DNA of 64,000 bases from positions 1,950,392-2,014,391 of the forward strand of contig LANB01000001.1 of the NCBI GenBank assembly GCA_000964245.1, given 5' to 3'. The translations under genes were made by a program, and so were the position numbers. Origin of the DNA: Cellvibrionaceae bacterium 1162T.S.0a.05. GTDB lineage: Bacteria; Pseudomonadota; Gammaproteobacteria; Pseudomonadales; Cellvibrionaceae. Positions 23,957 to 30,708 of this stretch are shown one piece after another (positions within the stretch are counted from its first letter, which is position 1; each line of letters starts with the position of its first letter). The notes beneath the pieces are model-generated. The model was given only the letters and a program-made list of their open reading frames with translations. It was not told the DNA's origin and did no database searches.

Positions 23957-25265
23957 CAAACAGGAATTCGCTCGTCGCCGTCAAACCCTGATGGGAATGA
24001 TGGAGCCTAATAGTATTGTGATCTTGCCCACGGCAGACGAAAAAATACGCAGCCGTGATACCAACTATCCTTTCCGGCCCAGCAGTGATTTTTACTACCT
24101 CACGGGTTTTGAGGAGCCTGAAGCTGTGCTGGTATTGGTCCCCGAGCGCGAGCACGGGGAATACATTCTCTTTTGTCGCGAGAAAGATAAGGAAAAGGAA
24201 ATCTGGGACGGCTACCGTTCAGGCCCGGAAGGGGCGTGCAAGGATTTTGGCGCGGACGATGCGTTTCCTATCAGCGACATGAATGAGATTTTGCCCGGAC
24301 TGCTGGAAGGCCGTGAACGTGTCTACTATGCCATGGGGCGTGACACCGAATTCGATCGCAAGGTGATGTCCTGGGTGAACAGTATTCGCGCGAAAGTGCG
24401 CGCCGGTGCGACACCGCCGGGTGAGTTTCTCGATCTCGATCACTTCTTGCACGACATGCGCCTCTACAAAAGCGCCGCTGAAATTCGCTTGATGGAAAAA
24501 GCCGGCAGTATCTCTGCGCGCGCCCACGCCAAGGCCATGCAAATCTGCAAGAAGGCGGATTACGAATACGAACTCGAAGCCGAAATCACTTACCAATGCG
24601 CCCGTGAAGGTGCTCGCTTTCAAGCCTATAACGCCATTGTTGGCAGTGGCAAAAACGGCTGTGTTCTGCACTACAACGAAAACAATGACAAATTAAAAGA
24701 TGGCGACCTGGTATTGATCGATGCGGGCTGCGAATACGAATACTACGCCTCGGATATCACCCGAACGTTTCCGGTAAACGGAAAATTTTCCAAGGAGCAG
24801 CGCGCGCTCTACGACATTGTTCTCGATGCGCAAGCCGCGGCAATCGAAAAAGTTGTGCCGGGCAACCATTGGAACGATCCGCATGATGTCAGTGTGCGGG
24901 TGATTACTGAAGGCCTGGTCGAACTGGGTTTACTAAAAGGCGAAGTCGATAAACTGATTGAAGAACACGCCTATCGCGATTTTTATATGCACCGCATCGG
25001 CCACTGGATTGGGATGGATGTGCACGACGTGGGTGACTACAAAGTCGGCGGTGAATGGCGCGTACTCGAGCCGGGCATGGTGATGACGGTTGAACCGGGT
25101 ATTTATGTTTCGCCGGATAACACCAATGTTGCGAAAAAATGGCGCGGCATCGGTATTCGTATCGAAGATGATGTGCTGGTTACCAAAGACGGCAACCGCG
25201 TACTCACAGATGAAGTCCCCAATAAAGCGCAGGACATTGAAAAGCTGATGGCCAGGAAAAAGTGA
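23946..25265 (+). CDS. pepP: Xaa-Pro aminopeptidase (aminopeptidase P)
   Basis: A 439-residue metallopeptidase that removes N-terminal residues preceding proline. The N-terminal creatinase-like domain starts SKQEFARRRQTLMGMM; the pita-bread domain has the dinuclear metal ligands in LIDAGCEYEYYASDITRTF (two Asp), HRIGHWIGMDVHD (His), MTVEPGIYV (Glu) and GIRIEDDVLVT (Glu). Translation starts at GTG 23946, overlapping the ygfB end by eleven bases, and ends overlapping ubiH by four bases. Length matches E. coli PepP (441). Confidence 0.97.
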   Translation: MSISKQEFARRRQTLMGMMEPNSIVILPTADEKIRSRDTNYPFRPSSDFYYLTGFEEPEAVLVLVPEREHGEYILFCREKDKEKEIWDGYRSGPEGACKDFGADDAFPISDMNEILPGLLEGRERVYYAMGRDTEFDRKVMSWVNSIRAKVRAGATPPGEFLDLDHFLHDMRLYKSAAEIRLMEKAGSISARAHAKAMQICKKADYEYELEAEITYQCAREGARFQAYNAIVGSGKNGCVLHYNENNDKLKDGDLVLIDAGCEYEYYASDITRTFPVNGKFSKEQRALYDIVLDAQAAAIEKVVPGNHWNDPHDVSVRVITEGLVELGLLKGEVDKLIEEHAYRDFYMHRIGHWIGMDVHDVGDYKVGGEWRVLEPGMVMTVEPGIYVSPDNTNVAKKWRGIGIRIEDDVLVTKDGNRVLTDEVPNKAQDIEKLMARKK

Positions 25266-26578
25266 ACCAAACTTTTGATATTGCAATCCTCGGCGGCGGC
25301 CTTGTCGGTCTCAGTATGGCCGCCATGTTGGCCAAAGAAATGCCCGCCGCGCGCGTGTGTCTGGTCGAACGCAAGCCTTTTCAGCAGCTAAAAAAAACAC
25401 AAGTCGACTTTGATGCACGCAGTTCGGCGCTCTCTCGCGGCAGCGTCGAAATTTACCAAGCGCTCGGTTTTAGTGAAGGCCTCGCTCTTCATGCAAGCGC
25501 GATTTGCGAGGTTCAGGTATCCGACAAAGGCCATTTTGGTCGCGCGCATTATTCTGAAGTTGCTCAAAATATGCCTGAAAAAGATCAGGATGTTTTCAAT
25601 AAGCCAAGCTCGGCGCTGGGATACGTTGTTGAAAATGCCTGGCTGGGTCAAAGTTTGTTAGCGCTGTGTCAAAATCACAATAACCTGGAATTGATCGCAC
25701 CGGCATCCGTTGAGAGGATTGAGCTGCTGGCAGCGGGAGGGCGGCTTCATATCAAGGATCTCCAGCAGAGTGACACGCAAAATGTTGGGATAAACCAGAT
25801 TGATGCGGAATTGCTTGTTATCGCCGATGGGGCCTCGTCTTCATTGGCACACCAGCTAGGCATGGACACAGAGATCAAGGATTTTCAGCAATCTGCGGTG
25901 ATTGCCAATATTGAATGCAGCGTAGCGCATTCAGGGCGCGCGTTTGAACGTTTTACCGACGAAGGCCCGCTTGCGTTGCTACCGCGCGGCAGCGATCCCG
26001 AAAGTCGTCAGTGCGCACTGGTGTACACCCGGCCCGAAGACAAACTTGCGGCCACACTCGCACAAAGCGATGAGGCATTTCTCGAAAGTATTCAAGAACG
26101 TTTTGGTTATCAACTGGGAAAATTAACGCGCGTTGGCCAGCGTTTTCACTATCCGTTATCTTATTCATTCGCCAGCGAACAAGTTCGCCGTTCCGTTGTG
26201 TTAATTGGCAATGCGGCACATTTTTTACATCCTGTTGCCGGTCAGGGTTTAAACCTTGCCCTGCGTGACGTTGCCCAACTGCTCAGCGTGCTCAAGCCAG
26301 CCTATCTCGCAAAACAAAACAAGCAAGACGCTCACTACGGGGAACTCTCTGTATTGCAACAGTATTTGAGCTTGCAAGAACGCGATCAACAACTTACCGC
26401 GATGATCAGTAACAGTTTTAATACACTTTTTTCCAACAACAATAAAATAAAGCAGCTATCACGCAATAGCGGTTTGATCATGCTGGAACTTTTCGATGGC
26501 CTTAAGCGAAATGTTTTTCAGCGTATGATGGGTGAGAGTGTTTCTCGTCCCGCTCTGAATATGTATCGCGCAAGTTAG
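25262..26578 (+). CDS. ubiH: 2-octaprenyl-6-methoxyphenol hydroxylase, UbiH family
   Basis: A 438-residue FAD monooxygenase of ubiquinone synthesis. The N-terminal dinucleotide motif is ILGGGLVGLSMAAMLA; the second FAD motif is VLIGNAAHFLHPVAGQGLNLALRD (about residues 320-343). It starts at GTG 25262 overlapping the pepP stop (GTGA). In many gammaproteobacteria the ubiI/visC paralogue follows directly; here it is found 10.9 kb away at 37448. The assignment as UbiH rather than another paralogue rests on this position. Confidence 0.9.
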   Translation: MNQTFDIAILGGGLVGLSMAAMLAKEMPAARVCLVERKPFQQLKKTQVDFDARSSALSRGSVEIYQALGFSEGLALHASAICEVQVSDKGHFGRAHYSEVAQNMPEKDQDVFNKPSSALGYVVENAWLGQSLLALCQNHNNLELIAPASVERIELLAAGGRLHIKDLQQSDTQNVGINQIDAELLVIADGASSSLAHQLGMDTEIKDFQQSAVIANIECSVAHSGRAFERFTDEGPLALLPRGSDPESRQCALVYTRPEDKLAATLAQSDEAFLESIQERFGYQLGKLTRVGQRFHYPLSYSFASEQVRRSVVLIGNAAHFLHPVAGQGLNLALRDVAQLLSVLKPAYLAKQNKQDAHYGELSVLQQYLSLQERDQQLTAMISNSFNTLFSNNNKIKQLSRNSGLIMLELFDGLKRNVFQRMMGESVSRPALNMYRAS

Positions 26579-26595
26579 ACTGTCTGTGTGCTTAC

Positions 26596-26640
26596 TTCAT
26601 TGATGCAAATTTCATTGATACAAACTTCATTGATATAAAA
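26596..26640. repeat. Three 15-bp tandem repeats upstream of the Dabb gene
   Basis: TTCATTGATGCAAAT, TTCATTGATACAAAC and TTCATTGATATAAAA are contiguous. They end 14 bases before the Dabb start codon and mark the left edge of the accessory region. Confidence 0.93.
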
Positions 26641-26654
26641 AATGGGGTCACCAA

Positions 26655-26948
26655 ATGTGGAATCATGTTGTTCTGTTAAATTGGAAAAGCGGCACCCGTT
26701 TGGAACAAATCGCTGCAGTTGAGCAGGGTTTCTCCCGCCTACCAGAAAAGATACCCGAAATTAAGGAATACCGCTTCGGAAAAAATAGGGGCTTGCCGGG
26801 CTCAAACTTTGACTACGCATTGGTTGCCCGTTTTTCTAGTAGGCAGGATTTTGAACACTATATGACACATCCCGAGCATTTAAAATTTATGGCCGAGTTA
26901 AGCGAGCCGATTGTCGCTTCCCATGCGGCAGTGCAGTTTGAAGATTAA
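26655..26948 (+). CDS. Dabb (stress-responsive alpha/beta barrel) domain protein
   Basis: A 97-residue ferredoxin-like fold protein. It opens MWNHVVLLNWKSGT and includes IKEYRFGKNRG and YMTHPEHLKFMAEL, the core Dabb pattern with a histidine-rich strand (HVV, HPEH, SHA). Dabb proteins form dimeric barrels; some are small enzymes or accessory subunits, many are uncharacterised. Ribosome site GGGG lies at 26644-26647. It precedes an SDR gene by 89 bases and may be co-transcribed in a carbohydrate-related set. Confidence 0.85.
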   Translation: MWNHVVLLNWKSGTRLEQIAAVEQGFSRLPEKIPEIKEYRFGKNRGLPGSNFDYALVARFSSRQDFEHYMTHPEHLKFMAELSEPIVASHAAVQFED

Positions 26949-27037
26949 AAAAATAGCCCTTTACCAAAATTTACTCGATTCAGATTACACTACGGTGCAG
27001 AAATGACTGTATCGCTTAAAAAAATTTTGAGGTCAAA

Positions 27038-27943
27038 ATGAAACATAAACGTATTTTATTTACTGGTGGAAGTGGCAAGGCAGGTCGCCACGTGATTCCC
27101 TATTTAATTAACAAGGGTTACAAGGTACTAAACGTTGACTTGCAGCCCCTTGATTATCCGGGTGTCGATAATATCCAAGCCGATATTTGTGATTCCGGCC
27201 AAATGTTTGATTTGATGCACAGCTATGCCAATCAGGGTGAGTTGGAGGCAGGCACGGGTACGCCAAAATTTGATGCAGTGGTGCATTTCGCAGCGGTCGC
27301 TCGCATTTTGTTAAAGCCGGACAACGAAACCTTTCGTATTAATACCATCGGCACCTACAACGTGGTTGAAGCCGCAGTAAAAATGGGTGTGAAGAAGATT
27401 GTTGTCGCCTCATCAGAAACCACTTACGGTATTTGCTTTTCTGACGGTTTAACTGACCCCGAGTACTTGCCATTGGATGAAGACTATCCCGTCAACCCCA
27501 TGGATAGCTATGGTTTATCCAAGGTGGTCAATGAAGAGACGGCGCGCAGTTTTCAGCGTCGCTCGGGTTTTGATATTTATGCATTACGGATTGGTAATGT
27601 CATCGAGCCGCATGAGTATGCAGAACTCTTTCCTGGGTATTTTTCCAATCCGGAAGTGCGCCGTCGCAACGCCTTTTGTTATATTGATGCGCGCGACCTG
27701 GGGCAGATTGTTGATCGTTGTGTACTAAAAGACGGATTGGGTTATCAGGTTTTTAATGCGGGTAATGATACCAATGGGATGAATCTGCCGAATAGCGAGC
27801 TAATCAAGCGCTTCTTTCCCAATGCGCCCTTAAAATATGAATTGGATGAAAATGAAGCCTTGTTTTCCAATCGAAAAATTCGCGAGGTATTGGGCTTCAA
27901 GGAAGAGCATGACTGGCGCAATTATTTAAAAGATAACGCCTAA
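27038..27943 (+). CDS. NAD-dependent epimerase/dehydratase family protein (extended SDR)
   Basis: A 301-residue Rossmann-fold enzyme. The coenzyme motif FTGGSGKAGRHVIPYL is at residues 7-22, VHFAAVAR gives the adenine-region motif, and the catalytic triad is SSETTYG (Ser), then YGLSK (Tyr and Lys, about 162-166). Extended SDRs of this type act on sugars or nucleotide sugars (epimerases, dehydratases, uronate dehydrogenases). Its location beside a cupin remnant and a glucuronoyl esterase suggests sugar or uronate metabolism, which is inference. Ribosome site GAGG at 27030-27033 fits the start. Confidence 0.85.
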   Translation: MKHKRILFTGGSGKAGRHVIPYLINKGYKVLNVDLQPLDYPGVDNIQADICDSGQMFDLMHSYANQGELEAGTGTPKFDAVVHFAAVARILLKPDNETFRINTIGTYNVVEAAVKMGVKKIVVASSETTYGICFSDGLTDPEYLPLDEDYPVNPMDSYGLSKVVNEETARSFQRRSGFDIYALRIGNVIEPHEYAELFPGYFSNPEVRRRNAFCYIDARDLGQIVDRCVLKDGLGYQVFNAGNDTNGMNLPNSELIKRFFPNAPLKYELDENEALFSNRKIREVLGFKEEHDWRNYLKDNA

Positions 27944-27961
27944 GTGAGTGTGTAAATTTAT

Positions 27962-28150
27962 TTGCAGGATTTTATGACCAGGGCTGGGTGTTGCAAAATT
28001 TACCCGGCGAAGTCAGGAGGTGTCGAGCACTGGCATGCTGCGACACCGGAATCAGGGGTAACCTATCTCGCGATTACAGGAAACGAAGCTACCAAATGGC
28101 TTGAGCCTGTTTCCGAGAAGGATTACCTCGGTATTAATGTGAAAAATTGA
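27962..28150 (+). pseudogene. C-terminal remnant of a cupin protein
   Basis: A 62-codon frame (or 58 codons from ATG 27974) encodes only the last strands of a cupin barrel: GVEHWHAATPESGVTYLAITGN followed by WLEPVSEKDY, the metal-binding HxH of motif 1 without the upstream strands or the second motif context. Immediately upstream, another frame reads GFYDQGWVLQNLPGEV, resembling the preceding cupin strand, so a frameshift plus deletion is likely. The reading as a decayed cupin linked to the SDR gene is inference. Confidence 0.55.
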
Positions 28151-28168
28151 GTGTTCTACGAAAGCTTT

Positions 28169-29518
28169 TTATTCAGCTAACGCGGGAACGTCCCATTGAA
28201 CCCAGCGCTCAATGTCCACCGCAAAATCGCCATCGCTTACCATCACACGGGTATCCGCTGCGCCGCCGCCCACTAAAAATTTTTCTACATAGGCCTTTAA
28301 TGCGTCTCGCTGATATTCGGGGTATTGGCAGTGATTGTGTCCGCCCATTTGCGTCATTCCCATGGCATCGGGTTTACCGAGTGCTTGCCAAACAGTGTGG
28401 GCGACCACGCCGGTTGTGTAGGTGCTGATATTCCCGAGCCATTCCATTGAGGTGTTTTCGACAACGAGCAGGGCGCGCGGTGCAACCAGGCCCATTAACT
28501 CATGGTGGTCGACAGGTAATTTTGTTGCCGTGTGGCTAAATTGTTTAAAGGATTCTGTCAGCCAAACATTTTCAGTTACGATTTGACTGAGTGTTTGCAC
28601 GTTTTGCCCATTGGCTTTTTGTGCATCGGAAACCCGCCAACTCGCAGAGCCACCGGAACCACTTTCCTGGGGAATGGTTAAAGCGATGCGTTCATCGAAG
28701 GCACCAACAACCAGTGCACCTTTGCCATTACGCGAACAGCCGGTAACGCCGAGGCGAGTAACATCAATTGGCGTGTCGGAATTTTCGAGGGCATCTATCA
28801 AGCGGCTTACACCCCAGGCCCAGGCCATCATGGCGCTGGCACTGTGGTCGGCGCCGTAGAGTTCAAAGAATTTCCCTTTGCCGCGCGAACCGCCATTTAA
28901 TTGTTCACCGACATCGCCGTTGGGGAAATTAATCACTGCAACACCGAGTTCACTCAGTAGCGTATTGTCGAGAGAGGAACGGCCAATACCAATTATTGCC
29001 GGGTAAGGGGCTTCGCCCTTGGCAGGCAAGATAATTTCCGACAGGAAGTTGATATGCTTCCCTTTGTCGCTAACGTTTACTGTAAAGCCATCACCATTGA
29101 ACTCGCCGCTCACACTGTCGGGATTGGCGGGCTTGCTTCCAAGTTCGTATTTTTCAAATTGCGCCGCAATTTCAGCGCGGCGGCAGCGCCATTCTTCTTG
29201 TGATTGTATGCGTTCGCCATTGATCTTTAAAAAAGGGTCGGGCAGATGCGCAATTTCCGGGAGTTGTTCGTAGGTTGGCAGTTCCGGAATGCTGCAGTTT
29301 GCGCCGCTGTTTTCAACTGCGATAGCGTTTGTATCTGCTGGATTTTCACCCGCTTGATTTGTACCTGTTTGATTTGTAAGAGTGCTTTGAGCTGAGGCGT
29401 TATTTTCTTCAGCGCGCTCCCCGGTGTTACACCCAGCGAGTAAAACGGAAAACAGCAGGAGCAGAGGCACCCACTTCGTGGAATTCGTATGATTGGCTTG
29501 AGACTTTATGGTCAACAT
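28169..29518 (-). CDS. Glucuronoyl (4-O-methyl-glucuronate) esterase, CE15 family lipoprotein
   Basis: A 449-residue lipoprotein: lipobox LLAGC with Cys30. After a repetitive linker (residues about 45-75) comes an alpha/beta hydrolase. The CE15 nucleophile motif is GCSRNGKGALVVG with Ser262; NFPNGDVGEQLNGGSRGKG and PQESGSGG match the family, and the catalytic histidine is in GGHNHCQYP. CE15 esterases cleave ester bonds between lignin alcohols and glucuronic acid of xylan. With GH115 and GH11 in this window it fits glucuronoxylan breakdown, here anchored to a membrane. The linker is encoded by 15-bp repeats (29306-29380). Confidence 0.92.
   Translation of the reverse strand: MLTIKSQANHTNSTKWVPLLLLFSVLLAGCNTGERAEENNASAQSTLTNQTGTNQAGENPADTNAIAVENSGANCSIPELPTYEQLPEIAHLPDPFLKINGERIQSQEEWRCRRAEIAAQFEKYELGSKPANPDSVSGEFNGDGFTVNVSDKGKHINFLSEIILPAKGEAPYPAIIGIGRSSLDNTLLSELGVAVINFPNGDVGEQLNGGSRGKGKFFELYGADHSASAMMAWAWGVSRLIDALENSDTPIDVTRLGVTGCSRNGKGALVVGAFDERIALTIPQESGSGGSASWRVSDAQKANGQNVQTLSQIVTENVWLTESFKQFSHTATKLPVDHHELMGLVAPRALLVVENTSMEWLGNISTYTTGVVAHTVWQALGKPDAMGMTQMGGHNHCQYPEYQRDALKAYVEKFLVGGGAADTRVMVSDGDFAVDIERWVQWDVPALAE
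29306..29380. repeat. Five 15-bp repeats encoding the CE15 linker
   Basis: Contiguous in-frame units on the minus strand encode LTNQT, GTNQA, GENPA, DTNAI and AVENS. The first three are clearly related at DNA level (for instance TGATTTGTA shared on the plus strand); the last two are diverged. Confidence 0.75.
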
Positions 29519-29644
29519 TTAACACACTCCCCTCTGGTTTTATTTTAAGTCTGTGTGAGCGGCCCATCTTACCCCATCAAGACAGGCGGAGTTTGACTTT
29601 ACCCTTATGCGCGAGGGCCTATAAGCGCTTTTCAGGCGCATTTA

Positions 29645-29719
29645 TTGGTGTTAATGCTGTTGCCGTTAAAGCTATTGCCGTTAAAACTATCTCGGTTAGA
29701 ACTATCGCAGTTAGAACAA
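29645..29719. repeat. Five 15-bp tandem repeats upstream of the ThuA gene
   Basis: TTGGTGTTAATGCTG (diverged), TTGCCGTTAAAGCTA, TTGCCGTTAAAACTA, TCTCGGTTAGAACTA and TCGCAGTTAGAACAA are contiguous. They lie in the divergent spacer between the CE15 and ThuA genes, within 75 bases of the ThuA start, so they could influence either promoter. The remaining spacer (29519-29644, 29720-29794) shows nothing recognisable. Confidence 0.88.
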
Positions 29720-29794
29720 GGTCAAAACCCGCGGGTCAGCTTATGCCAAACTTGGCGAACTTTCCGATACCTCAACACCCTGCGGAGAAATACA

Positions 29795-30571
29795 ATGAAA
29801 AAATCGCTTTCAGTCCTTGTGATAAGCCTGTTCGCCTGGTTGGCGGGCCCCGTTCACGCCGATATGATCGACCAGTTTAATGTGTTGATTTACACAAGCC
29901 CGGATCGATGGCACGACAAATCCCTCCCGCTGGCAATGACCGAGTTCCACAAAATGGCCGAGAAGCACACCTTCGGGCTGGACTGGACACAAAACCCGAA
30001 AAATTTTAATGACGAGAATCTCAAGAAATACCATGCCATTGTTTTTTTGCATTCACGTGGCTACGAACTTGATGACGCGCAGATGCAAAGTTTTAAAACC
30101 TTTATTCAGAACGGCGGTGGTTTTGTGGGCATCCATGCGAGTTCTGCCGCGCGACGACAAAACGATTGGTACAAAAAACTCGTTGGCCGTATTCTCAAGG
30201 ATCACCCTGAAGAACAAACTGCGGTGATGCATGTTATTGATAAAAATTTTCCGGCGACCATGCACTTACCTGATAAATGGATTTGGACCGAAGAGTGGTA
30301 TTCCTGGGGTGAGCCACTGACGAAAAACCTTAAAGATTTAATTACCGTTGACGAGCGCACTTACGACCCGGATCGCACCTGGGGGGATGACAATCGCCGC
30401 ACCGCGATGGGCGAGTATCACCCCATTGCCTGGTACCAGGAATTCGATGGCGGTCGCTCGTTTTACACAACGCTTGGGCACTTACCGGGGGTGTATGAAG
30501 ATCAATGGTTTCTGGATCACATTTACGGCGGGATCTATTGGGCGGCGACAGGCCTGGGTGTGATTGAGTAG
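29795..30571 (+). CDS. ThuA-like domain protein, exported
   Basis: 258 residues from ATG 29795, supported by GGAGAAA upstream and by a signal peptide (MKKSLSVLVISLFAWLAGPVHA). The frame is open further upstream, but that part is the repeat region. The mature protein is a single ThuA domain (class I glutamine-amidotransferase-like fold): FNVLIYTSPDRWHDKSLP, FVGIHASSAARRQNDWYKKLVG, GEYHPIAWYQEFDGGRSFYTTLGHLPG. ThuA proteins occur with sugar-catabolic genes and PVC-type haem proteins; activity is unproven. It converges on the PVC-type lipoprotein gene. Confidence 0.85.
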   Translation: MKKSLSVLVISLFAWLAGPVHADMIDQFNVLIYTSPDRWHDKSLPLAMTEFHKMAEKHTFGLDWTQNPKNFNDENLKKYHAIVFLHSRGYELDDAQMQSFKTFIQNGGGFVGIHASSAARRQNDWYKKLVGRILKDHPEEQTAVMHVIDKNFPATMHLPDKWIWTEEWYSWGEPLTKNLKDLITVDERTYDPDRTWGDDNRRTAMGEYHPIAWYQEFDGGRSFYTTLGHLPGVYEDQWFLDHIYGGIYWAATGLGVIE

Positions 30572-30602
30572 TTCAAGTACTTGAGTGATTGTTTTGTTGT
30601 GG

Positions 30603-30631
30603 CGCTAGGGCGGACATAAACCGCCTTAGCG
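30603..30631. terminator. Stem-loop between convergent ThuA and PVC-haem genes
   Basis: CGCTAGGGCGG/CCGCCTTAGCG, eleven base pairs including one G-T pair, with a seven-base loop. No strong T run on the plus side. Placed between convergent genes it may end transcripts from both. Confidence 0.55.
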
Positions 30632-30708
30632 AGTGCAAAAATCAGTGGGTGTTATTCTGGCCAGCTCAACAGCCAACACAACGCCAAATTAACAAGCCGG
30701 AAGAAAAA

